From positions 182,948 to 246,947 of the forward strand of contig NZ_RDQM01000002.1 in NCBI RefSeq assembly GCF_003703475.1: a DNA stretch of 64,000 nucleotides, in the 5' to 3' direction. The notes under the pieces were generated by a model. That model was not told the origin of the DNA. It ran no database searches and saw nothing but the letters and a program-made list of their open reading frames with translations. Numbering within the stretch: the first letter of the stretch is position 1; every line of letters begins with the position of its first letter. Origin of the DNA: Allofranklinella schreckenbergeri. Lineage in GTDB: Bacteria; Pseudomonadota; Gammaproteobacteria; Burkholderiales; Burkholderiaceae_C. A program made the position numbers and the translations under genes. Positions 18,660 through 28,389 of the stretch are shown here, piece by piece.

Positions 18660-18735
18660 TATAAATCAAAAAGAAACAAAATTGCCTTGTTTCGGCAACT
18701 TATGAATCAAGTTATTTTTACTTTGATTGAAATGG
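18660..18735. repeat. Dispersed intergenic palindromic element, copy 6
   Basis: Left arm AAATCAAAAAGAAACAAAA, core TTGCCTTGTTTCGGCAA, right arm TTATTTTTACTTTGATTG. It ends 11 bases before the stop codon of the DUF3108 gene and is the main content of the murJ-DUF3108 gap. Confidence 0.92.
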
Positions 18736-18746
18736 CTTCGATGCTT

Positions 18747-19553
18747 TCAGCGGCCAGGCCTGGGGCTGTAGCGCGCCAGGCGCAAATCCACCGCATCGCC
18801 ATCGTCCTCGAAATGGATGCGCACGGGCAGATAACCCGTCTGGGGGGAAAGCCAGATATGCGCTTTCTGATCGTCCTGGGCGTTGCGCTGCAAGCGCCGC
18901 AGCTCAATGGCGGGCATCTGGCCTGCGGGCAGGGTGACGGGGGCCAGGCTCACCACTTCAAACTCCCACAGCTCTTGCTTGTTCGTTGCCACCGTCCAGA
19001 TCGGCAGGCGCTTGCCTGGCTGGCGCAAAGCGGCATCGCCCGCCATTGCTGCGGCCAGTTGGAAATACAGGCTCAGGCGATCCTGCCCGCCTTGGCGCAC
19101 CGGCTGCGTCTGGCCCGATTCGACCGCCGTGACGGTGCCTGCGGCCAGGTCAAAGCGCATATTGCGGCGCTTGCGCGAAGAATCCTCAAAGCGCAGCGGC
19201 TGCAAAAACGCCGTGCCAATGCGCCCCTCGCTTTTTTGCCAGCGCGTGCCCACGATGGGCGCGCGGATGCGCTGCTCGGCCTGGTAGCTGTGGCCATCGT
19301 GCTGCCAATACAGCTTTCCGGTGGCGTTGTAGCCAAAGCCGCTGACCTTGCCGCTGACCTCGTATTCCAGCTCCGCCGCCGCTGGCACCGGCATGGGGGC
19401 AGCCGTCTTTTGTGTGGCGGCGGCCGCTGGCGCAGGGGCAGCAACTGGTGCAGGGGCAGACGGCGTTTTCGCCAGCGCCAGGGGCGCACCGCCCAGCGCC
19501 AAAGCGGCCACAAGCGCCGCCGCCGCGCCGCGTCTGGACGAAGAAAAAGCCAT
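18747..19553 (-). CDS. DUF3108 domain-containing protein, exported
   Basis: A 268-residue protein. The ATG at 19553 opens a signal peptide (Arg-rich, then an Ala/Leu core ending LALA). An Ala/Pro-rich stretch of about 40 residues follows, then a DUF3108 beta-rich domain from about 70 ('LEYEVSGKVSGFGYNATGKLYWQHDGHSY'). The family is exported and of unknown function. A start two codons further upstream in the same frame region (MFSSPVFF) is possible. It is divergent from ychF, with no functional link visible. Confidence 0.82.
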   Translation of the reverse strand: MAFSSSRRGAAAALVAALALGGAPLALAKTPSAPAPVAAPAPAAAATQKTAAPMPVPAAAELEYEVSGKVSGFGYNATGKLYWQHDGHSYQAEQRIRAPIVGTRWQKSEGRIGTAFLQPLRFEDSSRKRRNMRFDLAAGTVTAVESGQTQPVRQGGQDRLSLYFQLAAAMAGDAALRQPGKRLPIWTVATNKQELWEFEVVSLAPVTLPAGQMPAIELRRLQRNAQDDQKAHIWLSPQTGYLPVRIHFEDDGDAVDLRLARYSPRPGR

Positions 19554-19688
19554 GAAAAAAACAGGGGAAGAAAACATGCGGCGCGAGTGTAGCAGGGCGC
19601 CAAACGGCGGTTTCGGTGGCTTTGGCGCTGGCGCGGCGCCTGTATGAGCGCCCTTGGCAGCGCATCTAAAATGCCGGGTTTGTTGCGC

Positions 19689-19713
19689 GCGCGCTGTGCG
19701 CGCTTTTGTTTTT
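19689..19713 (+). terminator. Terminator-like hairpin in the ychF leader
   Basis: GCGCGC, 3-base loop, GCGCGC, then TTTTGTTTTTT. It lies about 90 bases before ychF, with no plus-strand gene upstream of it. It may be an attenuator, or the relic of a lost upstream gene. Confidence 0.5.
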
Positions 19714-19802
19714 TCGGCGCTGCCTGTGTTGTGCTGTATCTGCTGCGCCTTTGCAGCCCGCCCTTGCAGAGCCTGTAGCGCCCCCAATCAGGAAATTCCA
19801 CC

Positions 19803-20897
19803 ATGAGCTTGCAATGCGGCATCGTGGGCCTGCCCAACGTGGGCAAGTCCACTCTGTTTAACGCCCTGACCAACGCCGGCATCGCCGCTGAGAACTACCC
19901 CTTTTGCACCATCGAGCCTAACGAGGGCGTGGTGGAAGTGCCCGATCCGCGCCTGGCGCAGCTCTCGGAAATCGTCAAGCCCGAGCGCGTGGTGCCCGCC
20001 GTGGTGGAGTTTGTGGACATTGCCGGCCTGGTCGCTGGCGCCAGCAAGGGCGAGGGCCTGGGCAACCAGTTCCTGGCCCACATCCGCGAAACCAACGCCG
20101 TCATCAACGTCGTGCGCTGTTTTGAGGACGCCAACGTGGTGCACGTGGCGGGCAAGGTCGATCCCATCGCCGATATCGAAGTCATCCAGACCGAGCTGTG
20201 CCTGGCCGACTTGGGCACGGTGGAAAAATCCATCCAGCGCTACACCAAGCTGGCCAAATCGGGCAACGACAAGGAAGCGGCCAAGATGCTGGCGCTGCTG
20301 CAACGCCTGCAACCGGCGCTGGACGAAGCCCGCCCCATCCGCACGCTGGATTTGAGCGCCGAAGAGCTGGCCATGCTCAAGCCGCTCAGCCTCATCACCG
20401 CCAAGCCCGCCATGTTTGTGGGCAACGTCAGCGAAGACGGTTTCGAGAACAACCCCTTGCTCGAACGCCTGCAAGCCTACGCCGCCAGCCAGAACGCGCC
20501 GGTGGTGGCGATTTCGGCCAAGATCGAATCCGAGCTGGCGGGCATGGAGCCTGAGGACCGCGCGCTGTTTCTGGAAGAGCTGGGGCAAACCGAGCCGGGC
20601 CTGAATCGCCTGATCCGCGCCGCCTACCAACTGCTGGGCCTGCAAACCTACTTCACCGCAGGCGTAAAGGAAGTGCGCGCCTGGACGATCAAGAAAGGCG
20701 CCACCGCCCCGCAGGCTGCGGGCGTGATCCACGGCGATTTCGAGCGCGGCTTCATCCGCGCGCAAACCATCGGCTTTGATGACTTCATCAAGCACAAAGG
20801 CGAACAAGGCGCCAAGGAGGCGGGCAAGATGCGCGCCGAAGGCAAGGAGTACGTGGTGCAGGATGGGGATGTGATGAACTTTTTGTTCAACGTCTAA
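19803..20897 (+). CDS. ychF: Redox-responsive ribosome-binding ATPase YchF
   Basis: A 364-residue Obg-family protein that hydrolyses ATP rather than GTP and binds the 70S ribosome. The P-loop is '[18 protein letters not shown]'; the position of the usual G4 motif is replaced as in YchF ('[10 protein letters not shown]'). A coiled-coil hairpin occupies about 130-200, and a C-terminal TGS domain ends in the characteristic '[16 protein letters not shown]'. The Shine-Dalgarno is CAGGAA. In relatives it follows pth; here it stands alone. Confidence 0.97.
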   Translation: MSLQCGIVGLPNVGKSTLFNALTNAGIAAENYPFCTIEPNEGVVEVPDPRLAQLSEIVKPERVVPAVVEFVDIAGLVAGASKGEGLGNQFLAHIRETNAVINVVRCFEDANVVHVAGKVDPIADIEVIQTELCLADLGTVEKSIQRYTKLAKSGNDKEAAKMLALLQRLQPALDEARPIRTLDLSAEELAMLKPLSLITAKPAMFVGNVSEDGFENNPLLERLQAYAASQNAPVVAISAKIESELAGMEPEDRALFLEELGQTEPGLNRLIRAAYQLLGLQTYFTAGVKEVRAWTIKKGATAPQAAGVIHGDFERGFIRAQTIGFDDFIKHKGEQGAKEAGKMRAEGKEYVVQDGDVMNFLFNV

Positions 20898-20902
20898 AGC
20901 CT

Positions 20903-20943
20903 GTGAGGCACTTGGCGCTCTTGCGGGGGGGCAAGTGCCTCAC
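20903..20943. terminator. 12-bp inverted repeat after ychF
   Basis: GTGAGGCACTTG and its exact reverse complement, separated by a 17-base G-rich loop, 6 bases past the ychF stop. There is no T-run. It may stabilise the transcript 3' end. Confidence 0.5.
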
Positions 20944-20975
20944 ACGCTCTGGCCAACTCCAGGCCCGCCCGTTGC

Positions 20976-21012
20976 AATCCTTGCCGTCCGGCCTTCGGAT
21001 GGCAAGGATTTT
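20976..21012. terminator. Strong hairpin terminator between ychF and pgeF
   Basis: AATCCTTGCC / GGCAAGGATT with an inner TCCG / CGGA stem and a 5-base loop, followed by TTTTCC. It precedes repeat copy 7 directly. Confidence 0.8.
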
Positions 21013-21013
21013 C

Positions 21014-21087
21014 CACATCTAAAAGAAATAAAATTGCCTTGTTTCGGCTTGATGGAATTAAAGCCGAAAATTCTTTGATTTGAAAAT
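21014..21087. repeat. Dispersed intergenic palindromic element, copy 7
   Basis: Left arm TCTAAAAGAAATAAAA, core TTGCCTTGTTTCGGCTTGATGG, right arm TTCTTTGATTTGAAAA. The pgeF stop codon begins directly at its right edge. It lies between convergent ychF and pgeF. Confidence 0.9.
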
Positions 21088-22104
21088 CTACCCCAGCCAA
21101 ATGCAGGCGGCCATGCGGCCGGTGCGGCCCAGGCGGGCGCTGTCGCGGCGGTGCGAGAAAAACAGCGTTTCCTGGCTGAAGGTGCACCAGGGCCTGGTGC
21201 CATCGTTGCCGTACACCTGCGTGATGCCCAATTGGGCCAGCCGCTGGCGCGCCAGGCCGGGCAGGTGGGCCAGCCAGCGCTGGGGATGTTGCGGGCTGGG
21301 GCTCCACAGGGGGATGTCGCCCCAATCCGGGCGGCCCCAATCCTCGCTGCTCTGGGCCGTGGCGCGCTGGATTGTGACGTGCTGGGTTGTAACGTGTTGG
21401 GCGGGCGCATGCGCCGCAAAGGCCTGGCGCACCTCATCGCCCACTTCAAACGCTTGCGGCCCAATGCACGGGCCGAGCCAGACCTGGGTATGGCGGGCGA
21501 TGGCGCGCTCGTCAGCGTCGGCGTCAGGGCGGTTGTGCGCTTGCAGCCAACGGCGCACGGCCTGGGCGAAGGCGGCGAAGGTGTGCTCCAGCACGCCGCC
21601 ACCAGCCTGCCCGGCCAGCCCGCGCCAGCCCGCATGGGTGGCGGCCACGACGGGGGCTTGGCGGTGCGCCCACAAAACGGGCAGGCAGTCGGCCACGAGG
21701 ATGGTGCAGACTTGGCCGGGGCTGGCCGTCCAGACCGCGTCGGCCTGGGGCAGGGCGGCAGCGCTGCCGGGCGCGCCGCCTTCGAGCGCCCACACGTCGC
21801 AACCGTGGATTTGCTGGAGGTAATGCGGCTGGGGCGCAGGGCGAGGTTGTGCGTGGGCTGGCGCTGACGCGTGGAGCTGGCCGATGACGGCGTGCAGCAA
21901 GTCGCGGTTGGCCTGGACGTGGCGCGGCTCATCCTGCACATGCTCGCCCAGATTCCAGCTATCGCAAGGCGCTGCGCTATAGCCGCCCTGGCGGGTGGTG
22001 AACAAAGCCCGCACACCCGCAATGGCAGGCCAATCGGGCAGGAGCACACAGGGCGCGCGGCCATCGGGCGTGGCCAGGGCGGGTAGGCGCAGCAGCGATT
22101 GCAT
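21088..22104 (-). CDS. pgeF: Peptidoglycan editing factor PgeF (YfiH, laccase-domain protein)
   Basis: A 338-residue protein of the DUF152/YfiH family. The Zn/Cu-binding residues are in 'LQQIHGCDVW', 'LVADCLPVLW' and 'THAGWRGL', and the C-terminal motif 'RDSARLGRTGRMAACIW' is typical. In E. coli PgeF removes misincorporated L-serine residues from peptidoglycan precursors. The protein is about 80 residues longer than typical, largely because of an insertion near 230-260 that contains a short tandem repeat (QHVTTQHVTIQRATAQ). The stop codon abuts repeat copy 7. Confidence 0.92.
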   Translation of the reverse strand: MQSLLRLPALATPDGRAPCVLLPDWPAIAGVRALFTTRQGGYSAAPCDSWNLGEHVQDEPRHVQANRDLLHAVIGQLHASAPAHAQPRPAPQPHYLQQIHGCDVWALEGGAPGSAAALPQADAVWTASPGQVCTILVADCLPVLWAHRQAPVVAATHAGWRGLAGQAGGGVLEHTFAAFAQAVRRWLQAHNRPDADADERAIARHTQVWLGPCIGPQAFEVGDEVRQAFAAHAPAQHVTTQHVTIQRATAQSSEDWGRPDWGDIPLWSPSPQHPQRWLAHLPGLARQRLAQLGITQVYGNDGTRPWCTFSQETLFFSHRRDSARLGRTGRMAACIWLG

Positions 22105-22186
22105 TATTTTATTTCAAAGTAAAAATAACTTTTTTACCATCATGCCGAAAAAAGGCAATTTTGTTTCTTTTGATGTATATTAATGG
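22105..22186. repeat. Dispersed intergenic palindromic element, copy 8
   Basis: Reverse orientation. TTTCAAAGTAAAAATAAC, core ACCATCATGCCGAAAAAAGG, arm TTGTTTCTTTTGATGTA. It fills the whole 84-base gap between pgeF and the sulfurtransferase gene. Confidence 0.93.
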
Positions 22187-22188
22187 AG

Positions 22189-23079
22189 TCAACTTTCCTG
22201 CCCCGTGGCGATGGGCATGCCTGGCGTGCGGCACCATTCGCTCCAACTGCCTGCGTAAAGCGCCGGGGGCGGGTAGCCAGCCAGCTCCAGGGCCACGGCG
22301 TTGGGCAGGGCGCTGATGCCGCTGCCGCAATACACCACCAGGCTGTCGCGCTCGCGCCCGGCCAGCAGGGCGTCCCATTCGGCCTGCAATTGCGGTTGCG
22401 GCTTGAAATGCCCGCTGGGCGTGAAGTTGTCGGTAAAGGGGCGGTTGAGGGCGCTGGGGATGTGACCGGCCACGGGGTCCAGCGGCTCGGTTTCGCCTCG
22501 GTAACGGGCGGGGCCGCGCGCGTCGATCAAGGTTTGCGCGGGCTGCCCCAGGTGCGCTTGCACGTCGCCGATGTGCAGCAGGCGGCGCAAGGGCGCTTGC
22601 AGCACAAAGGGGCGGGCGCTGGCATGCAGCGCCTGGGTGGGTGCGGGCATGGGGCCGCTGGCCACAGCGCCACCGGCCGTCAGCCAGGCTGGCCAGCCGC
22701 CATCGAGCACGGCCACGGCGTCGTGCCCCGCCCATTTGAGCATCCACCACAGGCGGGCGCAGAAGTTGCAGCCGTTGCGGTCGTACACCACGGCTTGCAT
22801 GCCGTTGTGAAAGCCGATGCGCGTGAGCCAGGCGGCAAAGTCCTCACGGCGCGGCAGTGGGTGGCGTCCGCCGTTGAGGGCGCGGGCCGGATCGTGGGCG
22901 CTGAGGTCTCGATCCACATGCGCTTGCACCGCGCCTGCGATATGGGCGTTGGCGTACATCTGGTCGGCCTGGGCGGGGTCGCTCAGATCAAACGAGCAAT
23001 CAAATACCATCAGCGGCGCGCCGCTTTGCTGGAGCGCTTGCAGTTGGGTAACGGAGATCAGGGTGGTCAGTGCGGTCAT
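22189..23079 (-). CDS. sseA: Sulfurtransferase, 3-mercaptopyruvate sulfurtransferase type
   Basis: A 296-residue protein with two rhodanese domains. The catalytic Cys is in 'VVYCGSGISA' (about 250); the CGSGxxA loop is typical of mercaptopyruvate sulfurtransferases rather than thiosulfate sulfurtransferases. The N-terminal domain keeps 'VVYDRNGCNFCARLWWMLKWAGH'. I chose the ATG at 23079 (MTALTTLISV); the upstream in-frame codons are atypical. It probably moves sulfur from 3-mercaptopyruvate to cyanide or thiols, but substrate choice cannot be read from sequence alone. Confidence 0.88.
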   Translation of the reverse strand: MTALTTLISVTQLQALQQSGAPLMVFDCSFDLSDPAQADQMYANAHIAGAVQAHVDRDLSAHDPARALNGGRHPLPRREDFAAWLTRIGFHNGMQAVVYDRNGCNFCARLWWMLKWAGHDAVAVLDGGWPAWLTAGGAVASGPMPAPTQALHASARPFVLQAPLRRLLHIGDVQAHLGQPAQTLIDARGPARYRGETEPLDPVAGHIPSALNRPFTDNFTPSGHFKPQPQLQAEWDALLAGRERDSLVVYCGSGISALPNAVALELAGYPPPALYAGSWSEWCRTPGMPIATGQES

Positions 23080-23195
23080 GACGCGGGCTGGGGAGGGTTC
23101 ATGCAAAACGGGGCGGCATTGTCGCCGCTGCGGTCTGTGTTTCCAGAAATGCAATACCATCCTCGCCTGTCCCATTCACAACGAATTTGCACGCG

Positions 23196-23504
23196 ATGCC
23201 TATCCGATACCTCTTGGCGGTTTGCTGCGCTCTGGCGATGGCCCAGGCGGCCCAGGCCGATGAAAAGCTGATGAAATCCAAAGCCTGTTTGAGCTGCCAT
23301 ACGGTGGAGCGCAAGGTGGTGGGCCCGGCGTTCAAGGATGTGGCGAAAAAGCGAGCGGGCGAGGAGGGCGCCGCGCAACTGCTGGCCCAGCACATCCGCC
23401 AAGGCAGCAAGGATGTGTACGGCAAAGTGCCCATGCCGCCCAATACCCGGGTGTCGGAGGAGGAGGCGCTGAAGCTGGCGGAGTGGATCCTCACGCTGAA
23501 ATAA
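23196..23504 (+). CDS. Small periplasmic c-type cytochrome
   Basis: A 102-residue class I cytochrome c. The signal peptide (MPIRYLLAVCCALAMAQAAQA) is cleaved before DEKLMK. A single haem site CLSCH and the axial Met in 'KVPMPPNTRVSEEEA' place it with cytochrome c551/c552 electron carriers. I preferred the ATG at 23196 to an in-frame TTG nine bases earlier. A strong terminator follows. It is divergent from the sulfurtransferase gene; the electron partner is unknown. Confidence 0.92.
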   Translation: MPIRYLLAVCCALAMAQAAQADEKLMKSKACLSCHTVERKVVGPAFKDVAKKRAGEEGAAQLLAQHIRQGSKDVYGKVPMPPNTRVSEEEALKLAEWILTLK

Positions 23505-23526
23505 TGCGCCTTGCCACAGAAGGCAA

Positions 23527-23566
23527 AAGCGGTTGAGCGAGGGGGCGCCCGCTCAACCGCTTTTTT
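23527..23566. terminator. Bidirectional terminator after cytochrome c
   Basis: AAGCGGTTGAGCG / CGCTCAACCGCTT, a 13-bp perfect stem with a 10-base loop, followed by TTTT. It lies between convergent genes. Confidence 0.9.
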
Positions 23567-23592
23567 CATAGGGATGATGGCCGCTGCCCCCA

Positions 23593-24531
23593 TCAAAACT
23601 TGTGCAAACGCGCAATCAGGCTGCTGGTATCCCAACGATTACCGCCCAAGGCTTGCACATCGCCGTAGAACTGATCGACCAGCGCCGTCACCGGCAGGTG
23701 TGCGCCGTTGCGGCGCGCTTCGTCGAGCACCAGGCCCAAATCCTTGCGCATCCAATCCACGGCAAAGCCGAAGTCAAACTGGCCTTGGGCCATGGTCAGG
23801 GCGCGGTTTTCCATCTGCCAGCTCTGCGCCGCGCCTTTGCTGATGGCGCTGATAACGGTAGGCACATCCAGGCCCGCCTGCATGGCAAAGCCCACAGCCT
23901 CGGCCAGGCCTTGCACCAGCCCGGCAATGGCGATCTGGTTCACCATCTTCGTCAATTGCCCCGCGCCCGCAGGCCCCATGAGCGTGATGGCGCGGGAGAA
24001 GGCTTGCGCCACGGGCAGGACGGCATCGAACACCGCCTGCTCGCCGCCGCACATGACGGTGAGCTGGCCGTTTTGTGCGCCCGCTTGCCCGCCGGAGATG
24101 GGCGCATCCAGAAAATGCAAGCTCCGCTCGGTCGCATGGGCGTGCAGTTCGCGCGCGACTTCGGCCGAAGCGGTGGTGTGGTCCACATAAATCGCGCCGG
24201 GTGCCATACCTGCAAATGCACCTTGCGCGCCACGGGTGACGGCGCGCAAATCCTCGTCATTGCCCACACAGCCGAACACGAATTCGGCCCCTTCGGCCGC
24301 CTGGGCTGGCGTGGCCGCTTGTCGCACGGCAGGGTTGACGGGCGAAAACTCCTCTACCCATTGCGCAGCTTTGGCGCTGGTGCGGTTGTAGACTGCGACG
24401 GTGTGCCCCGCACGCGCCAAATGCCCCGCCATGGGGTAGCCCATCACGCCCAAACCAATAAAAGCCACACGGCGTGGCGTGGTGGGCGCGTAATCTCTGG
24501 AACCAATGCTGGGGGTCGGTGTTGTGCTCAT
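23593..24531 (-). CDS. NAD(P)-dependent beta-hydroxyacid dehydrogenase (3-hydroxyisobutyrate dehydrogenase family)
   Basis: A 312-residue oxidoreductase. A Rossmann fold opens with 'VAFIGLGVMGYPMAGHLARAG', the substrate motif is 'FLDAPISGGQAGAQNGQLTVMCGG', and the catalytic Lys is in 'GQLTKMVNQ'. The family covers 3-hydroxyisobutyrate, tartronate semialdehyde and related acids; sequence alone does not decide the substrate. With leucine-degradation genes 2-5 kb away, valine catabolism is possible, but they are not in one operon. It is convergent with the cytochrome gene. Confidence 0.85.
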   Translation of the reverse strand: MSTTPTPSIGSRDYAPTTPRRVAFIGLGVMGYPMAGHLARAGHTVAVYNRTSAKAAQWVEEFSPVNPAVRQAATPAQAAEGAEFVFGCVGNDEDLRAVTRGAQGAFAGMAPGAIYVDHTTASAEVARELHAHATERSLHFLDAPISGGQAGAQNGQLTVMCGGEQAVFDAVLPVAQAFSRAITLMGPAGAGQLTKMVNQIAIAGLVQGLAEAVGFAMQAGLDVPTVISAISKGAAQSWQMENRALTMAQGQFDFGFAVDWMRKDLGLVLDEARRNGAHLPVTALVDQFYGDVQALGGNRWDTSSLIARLHKF

Positions 24532-24587
24532 GCCAGGGCCTCAAAAATGCTCAAAATGGAAAGAAAAAATGCCAAAGAGGGCGATCA

Positions 24588-24597
24588 TAGAGCGTGT
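24588..24597 (+). repeat. Short match to the insertion sequence end
   Basis: TAGAGCGTGT, identical to the first 10 bases of the IS end at 63875. The match stops there, so chance is possible. Confidence 0.25.
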
Positions 24598-24721
24598 GGC
24601 AAAGTCGCCTGCGCTGCGCCAACGGCGCCTCACAGAATCTGAGCGCAGTTTGAGCACCCCCAAAACACCCCATCACCCCCATTGACCATTGCGATTCATG
24701 CAACCGCCCATTGCACAGGCC

Positions 24722-25594
24722 ATGCGCGCCATTTCCATTACTTCACGCGATAACCCCCATGTCAAAGCCTGGCGTCGCCTCGCCCAAGAGAGCCACGCCT
24801 GGCGCAAGCAAGGTTTGCTATGGCTGGAAGGCGAGCATTTGTGCAGCGTCGCGCGCGAACGCCCTGTCTGGCCCGTGCAAGCCTTGGTGCTCTCGCAAAC
24901 GCGGTGGGAAGCAGACGAAGCCGCCCACTGGCTGGCATTGCCGCCCGCCTCTGCCAAAGCTGCCCCGGCAGAGCATCCAAAGCCATTGCCGCCCCCCGTC
25001 TATGTGCTGCCCGATGCGCTGTTTGCCCACGTCAGCGGCCTGGAAAGCCCCGCCGGGCTGGCCTATATCGCGCAATGCCCGCAAGCGCAAACCGTGCGCA
25101 CAGGTGTGGCCACCGTGGTGTTAGACCGTTTGCAGGATGCGGGCAATGTGGGCGCCGTGTTGCGCTGCGCGGCGGCCTTTGGCTTCACCCAGGTGGTGGC
25201 GCTGCGCGGCTCGGCTGGCTTGTTTTCGCCCAAGGTGTTGCGCGCAGGCATGGGGGCGCATGCCAGCCTGCATTTGGTGGAGCAGGCGGGGGTGGATGAG
25301 GTGCGGGCGTTGAATGTGCCCTTGTTATTGACCAGCTCGCACCGTGGCCAATATCTGCATCGGGCTGTGCAAGAGCACACATTGCCTTGGCCTTGCGCCT
25401 GGGTGCTAGGCCACGAAGGGCAGGGCGTCGCCCCGGATTTGGAAGCCTTGCCCCACACCCCTGTGCGCATCGCGCAGCCTGGCGGCCAGGAATCGCTCAA
25501 CGTCGCCACTGCGGCGGCGATTTGCCTGCATGCCAGTGCTGCGTTGGCGCTGGAGAGTCGGCAAGAGCGTCTTCCCGTAAAAGATGCTGTGTGA
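24722..25594 (+). CDS. TrmH/SpoU-family RNA 2'-O-methyltransferase
   Basis: A 290-residue enzyme. I chose the ATG at 24722 because 'AISITSRDNPHVKAWRRLA' matches the usual start of this subfamily ('ITSRDNPxVK'); two in-frame starts lie 24 and 33 bases upstream. The SPOUT domain shows motif 1 'LDRLQDAGNVGAVLRCAAAFG', motif 2 'VLGHEGQGVAPDL' and motif 3 'QESLNVATAAAICLHA'. It resembles 23S rRNA methyltransferases such as the TsnR/AviRb group, but the target base is not known. It is divergent from the hydroxyacid dehydrogenase. Confidence 0.88.
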   Translation: MRAISITSRDNPHVKAWRRLAQESHAWRKQGLLWLEGEHLCSVARERPVWPVQALVLSQTRWEADEAAHWLALPPASAKAAPAEHPKPLPPPVYVLPDALFAHVSGLESPAGLAYIAQCPQAQTVRTGVATVVLDRLQDAGNVGAVLRCAAAFGFTQVVALRGSAGLFSPKVLRAGMGAHASLHLVEQAGVDEVRALNVPLLLTSSHRGQYLHRAVQEHTLPWPCAWVLGHEGQGVAPDLEALPHTPVRIAQPGGQESLNVATAAAICLHASAALALESRQERLPVKDAV

Positions 25595-25630
25595 TGGGGC
25601 AAGCCTGGGCTTGATGAAGGACACCAGCCC

Positions 25631-25957
25631 TTAACTGTTCGTGCGCTCTTGCGTTGGGAGCAAATACTCTGCGACTGAAGCCCTATTGCCCGGCCGCATT
25701 TCTTCGGCCAGTCGGCCAGTTTCCCCTGGCGTACCAAAGATGGGAGCGCCAAGCTTCATGCAGGCCGAAAGCTCCTTCACCCGGCCACTTCGATAGATGT
25801 AAGCCATGCACGGCCCGTTGCGCCAACGCATGCGAAACTCAAGCTTCTGGGCCCCGGACTGGATGAGTTCATAGGCAGTGTCTTGGAGGCTGAGCACGAT
25901 CTCTGTGAGCGGGGCCGGTTCAAAAAGCGGGAGTTCGGGGTTGGTTTGCGGTTGCAT
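25631..25957 (-). CDS. Hypothetical protein, 108 residues
   Basis: ATG at 25957 opens a 108-codon frame with a protein-like composition: 'ELIQSGAQKLEFRMRWRNGPCMAYIYRSGRVKELSACMKLG'. It has no signal peptide, membrane segment or motif I recognise. It lies between the convergent SPOUT methyltransferase, 36 bases away, and the OsmC gene 54 bases upstream in the same direction. Codon use resembles that of its neighbours. A competing frame on the same strand (25777-26037) looks like a shadow because it is rich in Ser, Pro and Arg. Confidence 0.55.
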   Translation of the reverse strand: MQPQTNPELPLFEPAPLTEIVLSLQDTAYELIQSGAQKLEFRMRWRNGPCMAYIYRSGRVKELSACMKLGAPIFGTPGETGRLAEEMRPGNRASVAEYLLPTQERTNS

Positions 25958-26011
25958 GCGGTATGCGGGTGGCTGGGGTCATGGCTGGTGGCGGTGCGTG
26001 ATGGCAAGAAA

Positions 26012-26527
26012 TCAGTCGGGCTGGGGCGCGTCGCCAACTGGCAAAGGCCAGACGGGCTGGCAGCGCACCTCGGTTTTCACCGACTGGGCGATGAAGCATT
26101 CCTCGTGGGCTGCATGATGCAGGGCCTGCAACTCTGCAAAACTGGGCTGGCGGCCCGTGAAGCGCACGGCGGGCGCCAGGGTGACGACGCTCACCCAGAG
26201 CTTGCCCTGGGCGTTTTTCTCCATCACGCCGCTGGCGCGGTCTTCATAGTGCTGCACGGCAAAGCCCTGGCGCGCGGCGATGGAGAGAAACCACAGCATG
26301 TGGCAGGAGGCGAGCGAGGCGACGAAGGCTTCTTCCGGGTCCACGGCCTGCGCGTCTGACCAGGGCAGGGGCACGACGTGCGGCGAGGACGAGGCGGCCA
26401 CCTGCTGCCCGCCGTCAAAGCGCCAGAGATGGCGGCGGCTGTAGCGGCCTTTAGCAAAATTTTCAAAGGCTTCAACGTCTTCTTGCGGGCCGAGTTGCCA
26501 GGTGACGGTGGCGGTGTAGGTGCTCAT
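26012..26527 (-). CDS. OsmC family protein
   Basis: A 171-residue protein of the OsmC/Ohr fold. The two redox Cys are in 'VASLASCHMLWFLSIA' and 'AAHEECFIAQSVKTEV', the spacing used by OsmC and organic hydroperoxide reductases to reduce peroxides with dithiols. 'PSHVVPLPWSDAQAVDPEEAF'-like context is the OsmC substrate loop. Whether it is a peroxiredoxin or a paralogue of other function is not clear. It is co-directional with the 108-residue ORF downstream. Confidence 0.88.
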   Translation of the reverse strand: MSTYTATVTWQLGPQEDVEAFENFAKGRYSRRHLWRFDGGQQVAASSSPHVVPLPWSDAQAVDPEEAFVASLASCHMLWFLSIAARQGFAVQHYEDRASGVMEKNAQGKLWVSVVTLAPAVRFTGRQPSFAELQALHHAAHEECFIAQSVKTEVRCQPVWPLPVGDAPQPD

Positions 26528-26692
26528 GCTTGGCTTTCCTGTTGCAGCCTGGGTGCCAGATTCAGCGATGGGCTGGACCGGCTCAGTTACATGAACGCTG
26601 GGGTGAAGGGGCGGATGCAGGCAGGCATGGCGGGGGACTTTCAGCGCATCGCCAGCCCACCATGCGGAGATTTTGAACCCGCCTAAACGGGC

Positions 26693-28315
<1,623 letters not shown>

Positions 28316-28389
28316 AGGGGGTTCTTGTGTGCTGGCCCCTTGCCGGGGCCTGGTGTTGGGGGTGTTGCAGGGCGTTCTGAACGGGGTTT

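Noticed and set aside
24588..24597. Insertion sequence scar
   Set aside because: Only 10 bases match the IS end and the similarity ends there, so I list it at low confidence and do not count it as a relic.
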